Below, in pieces: positions 22,601 to 30,722 of a stretch of DNA of 64,000 nucleotides. The DNA comes from Aromatoleum evansii. Its GTDB lineage: Bacteria > Pseudomonadota > Gammaproteobacteria > Burkholderiales > Rhodocyclaceae. The notes under the pieces are model-generated. The model did not search any database, was not told the origin of the DNA, and was given only the letters and a program-made list of their open reading frames with translations. Every line of letters begins with the position of its first letter. The first letter of the stretch is position 1. The stretch lies in the NCBI RefSeq assembly GCF_012910805.1, contig NZ_WTVK01000021.1:24753-88752 (forward strand), read 5' to 3'. A program made the translations under genes and the position numbers.

Positions 22601-22759
22601 TCAGCCCGCCAGTGACGCCATCAACTGCATTCCCGTGTAGCCCGCCTGCGGCGAGAGCAACAAGGGAATCTGGATGAATGCGTAAGTCATGACCAGAAGG
22701 AACAAGCCCGACACGACCGCGACGAACTGACTGAAGAATTCCGTCTTGCTGAGGTTCAT
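22601..22759 (-). CDS. Small membrane protein (52 aa)
   Basis: A 52-residue protein, MNLSKTEFFSQFVAVVSGL onwards, with one strongly hydrophobic helix (about residues 12-35) and a short C-terminal tail. Its ATG is preceded by GGGAGCG at good spacing, which favours this start over the longer open frame. Function unknown. It lies alone between alaS (downstream, same strand) and the divergent cobalamin adenosyltransferase gene. Confidence 0.6.
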   Translation of the reverse strand: MNLSKTEFFSQFVAVVSGLFLLVMTYAFIQIPLLLSPQAGYTGMQLMASLAG

Positions 22760-22953
22760 TGCACGCTCCCGTGGGCCCGCAAGCAGGCCACCTTGAACAC
22801 GGGTCGATGCTAGGGCGACACTCGCCGCCGCCCGGTAAGACGATGAAACCCTTGGTAAGCCGATGAAACGGCTGCGGCGACAGCCAGCCCCGTGCGGCGC
22901 GCGGCCATCGCCTATAATTTCCGCCTTTCCAGCCAAAAGAACGGATCAACCCC

Positions 22954-23505
22954 ATGGGACATCGACTTTCGAAGATTTACACCCGCACCGGCGACGCCGG
23001 CACCACCGGACTGGGCGACGGCAAGCGCGTGTCGAAGAACAGCCTGCGCATCCATGCCCTCGGGGAAGTCGATGAACTCAATGCCGCGATCGGCGTGCTG
23101 CTGTGCGAGGAACTGCCCGAGGACGTGCGCACCCTGCTGACCGACGCGCAACACGATCTCTTCGACCTCGGCGGCGAAGTGTGCATCCCGGGCATGAGCA
23201 TGATCACCTCGAAGCAGGTCGAGAAACTCGAACAGGAACTGGACCGCTTCAACGAACCGCTGGAACCGCTCAAGGACTTCATCCTGCCCGGCGGCACCCG
23301 CCCCGCCGCGCTCGCGCATCACGCACGCACGGTGTGCCGGCGCGCCGAACGCTCGCTCGTCGCACTGGCGCTCGAGGAGGCGGTCAACGACGGTCCGCGC
23401 CAGTACCTGAACCGCCTGTCGGACCTGCTATTCGTGCTCGGCCGCGTGCTCAACCGCGCCGGCGGCCGGGGCGACGTACTGTGGCAGAAGCGCAAGAACG
23501 CCTGA
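22954..23505 (+). CDS. PduO-type cob(I)alamin adenosyltransferase
   Basis: Transfers the adenosyl group of ATP to cob(I)alamin, producing coenzyme B12. 183 residues with the PduO-type signatures: the ATP-binding N-terminal YTRTGDAGTTGLGDG (residues 9-23), VDELNAAIG, CRRAERSLVAL and the C-terminal YLNRLSDLLFVLGR. It differs from the unrelated CobA/BtuR family, which has a P-loop. No other B12 genes are in the window. It is a single gene converging on DAHP synthase. Confidence 0.93.
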   Translation: MGHRLSKIYTRTGDAGTTGLGDGKRVSKNSLRIHALGEVDELNAAIGVLLCEELPEDVRTLLTDAQHDLFDLGGEVCIPGMSMITSKQVEKLEQELDRFNEPLEPLKDFILPGGTRPAALAHHARTVCRRAERSLVALALEEAVNDGPRQYLNRLSDLLFVLGRVLNRAGGRGDVLWQKRKNA

Positions 23506-23533
23506 CCGGGCACGAACCGCAGCGGTAACGGTT

Positions 23534-23559
23534 CCCGCGCCGCAACACCCCGGCGCGGG
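23534..23559. terminator. Hairpin between convergent genes
   Basis: CCCGCGCCG pairs with CGGCGCGGG around an 8-base loop, between the adenosyltransferase and DAHP synthase 3' ends. T-rich sequence is weak on both strands (CAATTGCCTT on the plus side). Confidence 0.55.
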
Positions 23560-23567
23560 CAATTGCC

Positions 23568-24653
23568 TTACTCCAGATCGGCGCCCTTGCTGACCCGCCG
23601 CTGGCGCACCGCCTCGGCAAGGATTTCGAGCACGGTGACGCTGTCCTCCCAGCCGATGCACGCATCGGTGATGCTCTTGCCGTACTCCAGCTCCTTGCCG
23701 GGCACCAGATCCTGACGCCCTTCCTTCAAGTGCGACTCGACCATCACGCCGATGATGCGGTCCTCGCCCGCCGCCATCTGCACCCCGACGTCGCGTGCGA
23801 CGTCGATCTGCAACCGGTGCTGCTTGCGGCTGTTGGCGTGCGAGGCGTCGATCATGACCTTGCCCGGAACGCCCGAGGCGGCCAGCTCCTTGCATGCCGC
23901 GTCGACGCTCGCCGCATCGTAGTTGGGGGCCTTGCCGCCGCGCAGGATCACGTGGCAATCCTCGTTGCCCATCGTCGACACGATCGCCGAATGGCCGGCC
24001 TTGGTCACCGACAGGAAATGGTGCGGCGACTGCGCGGCCTTGATCGCATCGACGGCGATCCTGACGTTGCCGTCGGTGCCGTTCTTGAAGCCGACCGGGC
24101 ACGACAGCCCGGACGCGAGCTCGCGATGCACCTGGCTCTCGGTCGTGCGCGCGCCGATCGCCCCCCATGAAATCAGGTCGCCGATGTACTGCGGCGTGAT
24201 CATGTCGAGGAACTCGGTGCCGGCAGGCAGGCCCATCTCGTTGATTTCCCACAGCAGCTTGCGCGCGAGACGCACGCCCTCGTTGATGCGGAAACTGTTG
24301 TCGAGGAAAGGATCGTTGATCAGCCCCTTCCAGCCGACGGTCGTGCGCGGCTTCTCGAAATACACGCGCATGACGACGAGCAGCTCGTCCTTGAAGCGCG
24401 CAGCCTCCGCCTTCAGCTTGCGCCCGTATTCGAGCGCCGCATCGATGTCGTGGATCGAACAGGGCCCGATCACAACCAGCAGGCGGTCGTCGGCACCGAA
24501 CAGAATGCGATGGATCGCCTGCCGTGCCTCGAACGCCACTTCCGCCGACTTCGGGGTCGCCGGATACTCGCGCAGCACGTGCGCGGGCGGCACCAGCTCC
24601 TTGATTTCCTTGATGCGGACGTCGTCGATGTGGATCTTGACTGAAGCGGACAT
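23568..24653 (-). CDS. aroG: 3-deoxy-7-phosphoheptulonate synthase (class I DAHP synthase)
   Basis: First step of the shikimate pathway, condensing phosphoenolpyruvate with erythrose 4-phosphate. The protein has 361 residues and the AroG/AroF/AroH-type fold. VVIGPCSIHD carries the metal-binding cysteine. KPRTTVGWKG, GARTTESQVHRELASGL and SHANSRKQ are the substrate- and metal-binding segments. I cannot tell which aromatic amino acid inhibits it. The ATG at 24653 gives MSASVKIHIDDVRI; the upstream open frame does not look coding. Confidence 0.94.
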   Translation of the reverse strand: MSASVKIHIDDVRIKEIKELVPPAHVLREYPATPKSAEVAFEARQAIHRILFGADDRLLVVIGPCSIHDIDAALEYGRKLKAEAARFKDELLVVMRVYFEKPRTTVGWKGLINDPFLDNSFRINEGVRLARKLLWEINEMGLPAGTEFLDMITPQYIGDLISWGAIGARTTESQVHRELASGLSCPVGFKNGTDGNVRIAVDAIKAAQSPHHFLSVTKAGHSAIVSTMGNEDCHVILRGGKAPNYDAASVDAACKELAASGVPGKVMIDASHANSRKQHRLQIDVARDVGVQMAAGEDRIIGVMVESHLKEGRQDLVPGKELEYGKSITDACIGWEDSVTVLEILAEAVRQRRVSKGADLE

Positions 24654-24836
24654 GGCGAAAACTCTGCAGGATGGCTTTGGCAAGCGTTCGATTCTAGCCC
24701 AAGATGGGCGTCCGCCGCTGAGACGCGGCACCCAGCGATGCTCATCGGCGCCGGTTTTGCGTTTTGCAGTACCTCGGCCGGAATAAACTGCACACGCCGA
24801 TTGTTCATGGCGTAACGAACCCCGAAGGGAGCAAGT

Positions 24837-24902
24837 ATGAACAGCCGGCACTGCGCGAACGTCCCCCGCCAAGCCCCTGTCGGACGCACGGATCCGACCT
24901 GA
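24837..24902 (+). CDS. Possible 21-codon leader ORF before the ECF sigma gene
   Basis: A very short frame, MNSRHCANVPRQAPVGRTDPT, with a better ribosome-binding site (GAAGGGAGCAAGT then ATG) than the sigma factor gene itself. It ends 17 bases before the sigma factor ATG. It may be a translated leader coupled to the sigma gene or a chance frame. GGAATAAA at 24780-24787, upstream, resembles ECF-type -35 elements. Confidence 0.25.
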   Translation: MNSRHCANVPRQAPVGRTDPT

Positions 24903-24919
24903 CACGATTCGCCGCCCGC

Positions 24920-25423
24920 ATGTTCTCCGACGACGCCCTCCTCGCCGAAATCCCGCGCCTGCGCCGCTACGCGCGCGGCCTCACGGGCGACGCCGCACGG
25001 GCCGACGACCTCGTGCAGGACACGCTGGAGCGCGCGCTGCTGAAGGGGCGCCTATGGCGCCCGGGCAACCTGCGAGCCTGGCTGCTGACGATGATGCACA
25101 ACGTGTTCGTGAACCAGTACCGCGCCTCGGGCGCCTTGGACTTCCGCCCCCCCGAAGACCTGCCCGAGGTCGCGGTACGCCCCCAGCAACTGGACGGCAT
25201 CGAGCTGCGCGAACTGGAACGCGCCCTGCAGCAGCTGTCGCCCGAGCAGCGCGAGGTGCTGCTGCTCGTCACCCTGGAAGACATGAGCTACGAGGACACC
25301 GCCCGCATCCTCGGCACGCCCATCGGCACCGTCATGTCGCGCCTGTCGCGCGCGCGCGAGCGCCTGCGTCAGGTGCTCGCCGGGCAATCCGCCGTACCCG
25401 ATTATCTGAAGGTTGTGAAATAG
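24920..25423 (+). CDS. ECF-family RNA polymerase sigma factor
   Basis: 167-residue sigma70-family factor with only regions 2 and 4. Region 2 spans about residues 5-70 (RADDLVQDTLERAL, RAWLLTMMHNVFVNQYR). Region 4 spans about 103-150 (LSPEQREVLLLVTLEDMSYE and GTPIGTVMSRLSRARERLR). The anti-sigma gene starts 2 bases after the stop, the usual pairing. The following genes are msrP and msrQ, so the probable regulon includes periplasmic methionine repair, as in the hypochlorite-responsive SigF/NrsF/YedYZ system of Azospira suillum. This is inference. I chose the ATG at 24920; longer in-frame extension is not sigma-like. Confidence 0.9.
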   Translation: MFSDDALLAEIPRLRRYARGLTGDAARADDLVQDTLERALLKGRLWRPGNLRAWLLTMMHNVFVNQYRASGALDFRPPEDLPEVAVRPQQLDGIELRELERALQQLSPEQREVLLLVTLEDMSYEDTARILGTPIGTVMSRLSRARERLRQVLAGQSAVPDYLKVVK

Positions 25424-25425
25424 CC

Positions 25426-26193
25426 ATGCCCCGCCCGATCTGCGAAGACGATCTGCATGCCTGGGTCGACCGGCGACTGGACGCCGCCCGCCGCGCCGAG
25501 GTCGACGCCTGGCTGGCCGAGGATCCGGCACGCGCGGCGCGCGTCGAGGGCTGGCGCTCGGACAGCGAAATACTGCATCGCGCCTATCAACCTCTCCTCG
25601 CCGAGCCGATCCCGGCACGCCTGCGTGCCACGCTCGAACGGCGCCGTCCCGCGCGGACCCTCCGCTTCGCCGCCGTTGCGGCGTGGATGACCATCGGCGC
25701 GCTTGCGGGCACGGGTGTCGGCTACCATCTGGGCCAATCCTCCGTCCCGGCTGGCGACGCCCTCGCGTCCCTGCCGCATCGTGCCGCGGTCGCCCATGCC
25801 GTGTACTCCCCCGAAGTACGTCACCCGGTCGAAGTCGGGGCGGACCAGGAACAGCATCTCGTCGCCTGGCTCACGAAACGCCTCGGCGCCCCGGTGAAAC
25901 TTCCTGACCTGCGTGAACAGGGGTTCGCGCTGCTCGGCGGACGGCTGCTGCCGGCAACCGACGGTCCCAGCGCCCAGTTCATGTACGAGAACGACGGCGG
26001 CCGCCGCCTCACGCTCTACCTCAGCGTGCGCGACGACGGCGACGGCACGACGGCGTTCCGCTACGCGCAGCAGGGCGAAGTGGGCGTGTTCTACTGGGTG
26101 GATGGCCGCTTCGCCTATGCCCTGTCCGGCCAGTTCGGCCGCGAGACGCTGCTGCCGCTCGCGAACAGCGTCTATCACCAGATCTCTCCCTGA
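25426..26193 (+). CDS. Membrane anti-sigma factor
   Basis: 255-residue single-pass membrane protein. A cytoplasmic N-terminal part ([26 protein letters not shown]) has the anti-sigma pattern. One membrane helix lies at about residues 80-100 ([20 protein letters not shown]), followed by a periplasmic domain of about 150 residues. It lacks the HxxxCxxC zinc site of ZAS anti-sigma factors in the usual place. It also differs from the multi-span NrsF/DUF1109 type. Its start is 2 bases past the sigma stop, so the two are translationally coupled. What signal the periplasmic domain senses is unknown. Confidence 0.88.
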   Translation: MPRPICEDDLHAWVDRRLDAARRAEVDAWLAEDPARAARVEGWRSDSEILHRAYQPLLAEPIPARLRATLERRRPARTLRFAAVAAWMTIGALAGTGVGYHLGQSSVPAGDALASLPHRAAVAHAVYSPEVRHPVEVGADQEQHLVAWLTKRLGAPVKLPDLREQGFALLGGRLLPATDGPSAQFMYENDGGRRLTLYLSVRDDGDGTTAFRYAQQGEVGVFYWVDGRFAYALSGQFGRETLLPLANSVYHQISP

Positions 26194-26212
26194 CCGGAGC
26201 GCCGCGTCGAGC

Positions 26213-26280
26213 GGGTCAAATTCCCCGATCAGACGGAACTTCGGCATCATGCGGATGCCGAACGAGCAAGCTTTGACCCC
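26213..26280. repeat. 68-base nested palindromic element (MITE/REP-like candidate)
   Basis: Outer inverted repeats GGGTCAAA (26213-26220) and TTTGACCC (26272-26279) enclose a perfect 8-bp hairpin, TTCGGCAT/ATGCCGAA with a 7-base loop (26240-26262). It fills most of the gap between the anti-sigma gene and msrP. There is no T-run, so it is not a normal terminator. The form fits a miniature mobile element or processing site. Confidence 0.5.
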
Positions 26281-26293
26281 ACGACATCAGGCG

Positions 26294-27238
26294 ATGCGAA
26301 TCCTCAGGCCCAGCGACATCCTGCCATCCGAAATCACGCCGCGTGCCCTGTTCGAGGAGCGGCGGCGCTTCCTCCTCGGCGCCGGTGCGACGCTCGCCGC
26401 CGGGGCCGCGATGTGGACCGGACTGCCCGCCGACGCACGCGCCACGGCCGCGAAGCTCGGCCCGCTGGCACGCTCGCCGCTCAGCAGCGACGAGACCCAG
26501 ACGCCGTACAAGTCGGTCACGACCTACAACAACTACTACGAATTCGGCACCGACAAGGAAGATCCCGCAGCGAACGCCGGCAAGCTGGCGGTGCGCCCAT
26601 GGACGGTGCGCGTCGAGGGGCTTGTCGGCAAACCACGCAGCTTCGACATCGACGAACTACTCAAGCTCGCCCCCCTCGAGGAACGCATCTACCGCCTGCG
26701 CTGCGTCGAGGCGTGGTCGATGGTGATCCCCTGGGTCGGCTTCCCGCTGTCGGCACTGCTGAAACAGGTCGATCCGCAAGGCAGCGCCAAATACGTCGAG
26801 TTCGTCACCCACTACGACCCCAAGATCATGCTCCGCCGTCCGGTGCTCGACTGGCCCTACACCGAAGGCCTGCGCATGGACGAGGCCATGCACCCGCTGA
26901 CGCTGCTCACGCTCGGGCTGTACGGCGAAGTGCTGCCGAACCAGAATGGCGCCCCGGTGCGCGTCGTCGTGCCGTGGAAGTACGGCTTCAAGAGTGCCAA
27001 ATCCATCGTCGCGATCCGCCTCGTCGAGAAGGAACCCCGCACCGCGTGGAACAAGGCCGCGCCGAGCGAATACGGCTTCTATTCGAACGTGAATCCGAAC
27101 GTCGACCATCCACGCTGGAGCCAGGCCACCGAGCGGCGCCTCGGCGAGTTCCGCAAGCGCCCGACGCTGATGTTCAACGGCTATGCCGAGCAGGTCGCCA
27201 GCCTGTACCAGGGCATGGACTTGCGCAAATCCTTCTGA
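26294..27238 (+). CDS. msrP: Protein-methionine-sulfoxide reductase catalytic subunit MsrP
   Basis: Periplasmic molybdopterin enzyme that repairs oxidised methionines in envelope proteins, with electrons from MsrQ. The twin-arginine signal is [16 protein letters not shown] (residues 22-37). The Mo-ligating cysteine is C137 in [11 protein letters not shown]. Family blocks [31 protein letters not shown] and [16 protein letters not shown] are all present. 314 residues, full length. An upstream ATG at 26249 lies inside the palindromic element; the ATG at 26294 is preferred. msrQ follows 50 bases later. Confidence 0.96.
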   Translation: MRILRPSDILPSEITPRALFEERRRFLLGAGATLAAGAAMWTGLPADARATAAKLGPLARSPLSSDETQTPYKSVTTYNNYYEFGTDKEDPAANAGKLAVRPWTVRVEGLVGKPRSFDIDELLKLAPLEERIYRLRCVEAWSMVIPWVGFPLSALLKQVDPQGSAKYVEFVTHYDPKIMLRRPVLDWPYTEGLRMDEAMHPLTLLTLGLYGEVLPNQNGAPVRVVVPWKYGFKSAKSIVAIRLVEKEPRTAWNKAAPSEYGFYSNVNPNVDHPRWSQATERRLGEFRKRPTLMFNGYAEQVASLYQGMDLRKSF

Positions 27239-27288
27239 CCCGCGTTCCGGCCCGCGCGCCGACCTGAATTCCGCCCCCGCCCGCCTCC

Positions 27289-27966
27289 ATGACGAAGACT
27301 CCGTCCGCCACCCAGCTCACCGCAATCAAGGTCGCCCTGTTCGCGCTGTGCCTCGTGCCGGTCGCGCTCTACGTCCAGCGCTGGTTCGACGACGCCCTAG
27401 GCGCCAACCCCATCGAAGCGATCACGCGCGGCAGCGGCGACTGGACGCTGCGCTTCCTGCTCATCACGCTCGCCGTCACGCCGCTGCGCAAGCTGACCGG
27501 GCTCAACTGGCTACTGCGACTGCGCCGCATGCTGGGCCTGTTCGCATTCTTCTACGCCAGCCTGCACTTCACGACGTATTTCTGGCTCGACCAGTTCTTC
27601 GACCTGCAATCGATCGCCCACGACATCATGAAGCGCCCCTTCATCACCGTGGGGTTCTCGGCCTTCGCGCTACTGATCCCGCTCGCCCTCACGTCGAACA
27701 ACTATGCGATCCGGCGCCTCGGCGGCCGCCGCTGGCAATCGCTGCACCGCTCGGTGTACGCGATCGGCATCCTCGCGATCGTGCATTACTGGTGGCTGGT
27801 GAAGGCGGACGTCCTCGAACCGATGATCTACGGCCTGATCCTCGCCGCCCTGCTGGGTCTGCGCGGCTGGTGGCGCGAGCAGGAACGTCGCCGCCAGATT
27901 GCCGCAAGCATGCCGCACCCGATGCCGGGCGCAAAGGTCATCCCGCTCGTCGCGAAGTCGCGCTAG
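27289..27966 (+). CDS. msrQ: MsrQ haem-binding membrane subunit
   Basis: 225-residue inner-membrane protein with about six helices, of the ferric reductase-like (YedZ) family. It passes electrons from the quinone pool or flavin reductase to MsrP. Histidines for b-type haem lie in FFYASLHFTTYFWL, RWQSLHRSVYAIG and LAIVHYWWLVKAD. The ATG is preceded by a pyrimidine-rich stretch with no strong ribosome-binding site, which may reflect coupling to msrP. The stop is 9 bases from the convergent mog stop, with no terminator between. Confidence 0.95.
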   Translation: MTKTPSATQLTAIKVALFALCLVPVALYVQRWFDDALGANPIEAITRGSGDWTLRFLLITLAVTPLRKLTGLNWLLRLRRMLGLFAFFYASLHFTTYFWLDQFFDLQSIAHDIMKRPFITVGFSAFALLIPLALTSNNYAIRRLGGRRWQSLHRSVYAIGILAIVHYWWLVKADVLEPMIYGLILAALLGLRGWWREQERRRQIAASMPHPMPGAKVIPLVAKSR

Positions 27967-27975
27967 GACTGCGAA

Positions 27976-28566
27976 TCAGCCCTGCTTCGGGCGAATCGCA
28001 TTCTTCGGCCGGAAGGCCTTGATCACCGCCTCGTCGGTCTCGACATAAGGTCCGCCGATCAGGTCGATGCAGTAGGGAATCGCCGCGAAAATACCGACGT
28101 GCGCGACCGAACCGTCGGCCGCACGCAGGCCTTCCAGCGTTTCGCGGATCGACTTCGGCTGCCCCGGCAGGTTCACGATCAGCGACTTGCCGCGGATCAC
28201 CGCGACCTGACGCGACAGGATCGCCGTCGGCACGAAGTTCAGGCTGATGCGCCGCATTTCCTCGCCGAAGCCGGGCATCTCCTTCTCGCCCACCGCGAGC
28301 GTCGCCTCCGGCGTCACGTCGCGTACCGCCGGCCCGGTGCCACCGGTCGTCAGGATCAGCGAGCAGCCTACGGTATCGACGAGATCGACCAGCGTGCGCT
28401 CGATCATCGGCCGCTCGTCCGGGATCAGCCGCGTCTCCGCGCGCCACGGCGAAGTCAGCGCCCTGGCGAGCCAGTCCTTCAACGCCGGGATGCCCTGGTC
28501 CTCATAGGTCCCATCGGAAGCCCGGTCGCTGATCGAGACCAGGCCGATGGTGATTTCGTCGCTCAT
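27976..28566 (-). CDS. mog: Molybdopterin adenylyltransferase
   Basis: Activates molybdopterin by adenylation before MoeA inserts molybdate. 196 residues, the Mog rather than the shorter MoaB length. The MPT-binding motif LILTTGGTGPAVRDVTPEAT and the later NLPGQPKSIRE are present. It is next to darP on the same strand and converges with the msrP-msrQ pair, whose product needs molybdenum cofactor. MoeA and MoeB are also encoded in the window at separate loci. Confidence 0.94.
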   Translation of the reverse strand: MSDEITIGLVSISDRASDGTYEDQGIPALKDWLARALTSPWRAETRLIPDERPMIERTLVDLVDTVGCSLILTTGGTGPAVRDVTPEATLAVGEKEMPGFGEEMRRISLNFVPTAILSRQVAVIRGKSLIVNLPGQPKSIRETLEGLRAADGSVAHVGIFAAIPYCIDLIGGPYVETDEAVIKAFRPKNAIRPKQG

Positions 28567-28594
28567 TGCGTCTCCTTCATTGCTTCCCGATCAC

Positions 28595-29173
28595 TCATTC
28601 TTCGGCAGCGTCTTCAGCCGCAGCATCCGCTTCGCCACCATCGCCCGCCCCGGCGTCGAGATCGCGCAGGATACGGAAGATCTCGCGGAACGCGCGCGGC
28701 GGCTTGTTCAGCTCGCGCTCCTTGATCGCATTGCGGCGCAGCGTGCGCAGCTGCTGGAAGTCGGCCTCCGGCCACTGCTCGCCGATCGCCTGCAGCGTCT
28801 TCTCGTCCTCGATCAGATCGGCGCGCAGGCGCTCGAGGCGGTGCTGGCGTGCAATCTCTGCCTTCGAGATACCGTTGAAGACATCCAGCTGCGCCTGGAT
28901 CGGCGCCGGATCGACGTTGCGCATCAGCTTGCCGACATATTGCATCTGGCGCCGGCGCCCTTCGTGGCTGGTAATGCGCTTGGCCTCGCGCACCGCATCG
29001 GCGAGCGAATCGGGCATCGGCACCTTCTTCAGCTGGTCCAGCGACAAGGCCACCAGCTGCTCGCCCAGATCCTGCAGCGCATGCATGTCGCGTTTGCGCT
29101 GGCTCTTGCTCGGCCGCTCCGGAAACCCCGAATCGTCGTCCGGCAGCATTTCGTCGTCGTGGGCGTGGCTCAT
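28595..29173 (-). CDS. darP: Ribosome maturation protein DarP (YjgA/DUF615)
   Basis: 192-residue DUF615 protein that binds the peptidyl-transferase region of late 50S precursors. The acidic N-terminus (HDDEMLPDDDSG) is followed by the signature PSKSQRKRDMHALQDLGEQL and later KAEIARQHRLERLRADLI. The C-terminal tail is strongly acidic and alanine-rich (DGGEADAAAEDAAEE). The ATG at 29173 was chosen over an in-frame upstream start because conserved sequence begins soon after. It diverges from pmbA, as darP and pmbA do in E. coli. Confidence 0.93.
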   Translation of the reverse strand: MSHAHDDEMLPDDDSGFPERPSKSQRKRDMHALQDLGEQLVALSLDQLKKVPMPDSLADAVREAKRITSHEGRRRQMQYVGKLMRNVDPAPIQAQLDVFNGISKAEIARQHRLERLRADLIEDEKTLQAIGEQWPEADFQQLRTLRRNAIKERELNKPPRAFREIFRILRDLDAGAGDGGEADAAAEDAAEE

Positions 29174-29234
29174 GAAAAGTACAGTCGGTTGGAACGGGGT
29201 AAGATTATAGCCTTTGCTCAACGGTCTCCCGCCC

Positions 29235-30575
29235 ATGTCCGATCAAGGCTTCTCCTTCCCCTCCGACCGCCTGCAGGAAATCGCCAGCGACGTCCTCAAG
29301 TTCGCGAAGAAACGCGGCGCGTCGGCCTGCGAAACGGACGTCTCGGAAGGCTTCGGCCAGTCCGCGACGGTGCGCAAGGGCGAAGTCGATACGATCGAGT
29401 ACAACCGCGACAAGGGCATCGGCGTCACGGTGTATCTCGGCCAGCAGCGCGGCCACGCCAGCACCTCGGACTTCTCGAAGGCGGCCCTCAAGGCCACCGT
29501 CGACGCGGCGATCTCGATCGCACGCTTCACTGCGCCCGACCCCTGCGCAGGACTCGCAGATGCTGCGCTGATGGCGAAGGACTGCCCCGATCTCGACCTG
29601 CACCACCCCTGGCGCCCGAGCGTCGAGGACGCGATCACCGCCGCACGCCGCTGCGAGGATGCCGCCTTCGCCGTGAGCCCGAAGATCACGAACTCCGAAG
29701 GCGCCAGCGTCTCGACGCAGGAATCGCACTTCATCTCCGCCAACAGCAACGGCTTCATGGGCGGCTACGCCAGCTCGCGCCACAGCCTGTCCTGCTCGGT
29801 CATCGCCGGCGAGGGCGACGGCATGCAGCGCGAATACTGGTACGACACGCGCCGCGACGCCGCCGAACTGACGTCCGCCGAAGAAGTGGGCCGGCGCGCC
29901 GCCGAACGCGCGCTCGCGCGCCTCGGCGCGAAGAAGATCAAGACCTGCGAAGTGCCCGTGCTGTTCGACGCGACGCTCGCCGTGTCGCTGATCGGCAACT
30001 TCGTGTATGCGGTGAGCGGCGGCTCGCTGTACCGCAAGTCCTCGTTCCTGCTCGACAGCCTCGGCCACCCGGTATTCTCGCCCGTCGTGAACATCTCCGA
30101 GCGCCCGCACCTGCCCAAGGCCTTCGGCTCCAGCCCCTTCGACAGCGACGGCGTCGCGACGCACGACCGCGAAGTCGTCACCGACGGCGTGCTGCAGGGC
30201 TACTTCCTGTCGACCTACTCGGCGCGCAAGCTCGGCCTGAACACCACCGGCAACGCCGGCGGCTCGCACAACCTCATCGTCAAGTCGGGCGACATGGACT
30301 TCGCCGCGCTGGTCAAGCACATGGACCGCGGCCTCGTCGTCACCGAACTTCTCGGCCAGGGCGTCAACTACGTCACCGGCGACTACTCGCGCGGCGCCGC
30401 CGGCTTCTGGGTCGAGAAGGGCAAGATCAAGCATGCCGTGGAAGAAATCACCATCGCCGGCAACCTGCGCGACATGTTCCGCAGCATCGTCGCCGTCGGC
30501 AACGACGCCCTGCCGCGCGGCGCGAAAATCTGCGGCTCGATCCTCATCGAACGCATGAAGATCGCCGGTCGCTGA
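29235..30575 (+). CDS. pmbA: PmbA/TldE metalloprotease subunit
   Basis: 446-residue partner of TldD. It has the same fold but lacks the HExxxH zinc motif, as usual for PmbA; TldD supplies the active site. Family segments include VRKGEVDTIEYNRDKGIGV near residue 50 and TGNAGGSHNL with the C-terminal NLRDMFRSIVAVGND. It is transcribed divergently from darP, with starts 62 bases apart. The window also holds tldD, so both halves of the protease are present in this genome region. Confidence 0.95.
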   Translation: MSDQGFSFPSDRLQEIASDVLKFAKKRGASACETDVSEGFGQSATVRKGEVDTIEYNRDKGIGVTVYLGQQRGHASTSDFSKAALKATVDAAISIARFTAPDPCAGLADAALMAKDCPDLDLHHPWRPSVEDAITAARRCEDAAFAVSPKITNSEGASVSTQESHFISANSNGFMGGYASSRHSLSCSVIAGEGDGMQREYWYDTRRDAAELTSAEEVGRRAAERALARLGAKKIKTCEVPVLFDATLAVSLIGNFVYAVSGGSLYRKSSFLLDSLGHPVFSPVVNISERPHLPKAFGSSPFDSDGVATHDREVVTDGVLQGYFLSTYSARKLGLNTTGNAGGSHNLIVKSGDMDFAALVKHMDRGLVVTELLGQGVNYVTGDYSRGAAGFWVEKGKIKHAVEEITIAGNLRDMFRSIVAVGNDALPRGAKICGSILIERMKIAGR

Positions 30576-30722
30576 GCGCCCCGGCGCTTCGCCCTCAGCG
30601 CAGCGCTGTGGCATTCCCGCCGCGCTGGGCTATGATCTCGGGCACGATCCGGTGCGACGGCGTCGCATCGAATCATCTCATCGTCATTGTCTCGCTTCCA
30701 GCACGCATAACAAGGAGAGATC

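Noticed and set aside
30576..30722. Sigma54 promoter ahead of the TRAP genes
   Set aside because: A TGGCAT occurs, but the matching TTGC at the required spacing does not.
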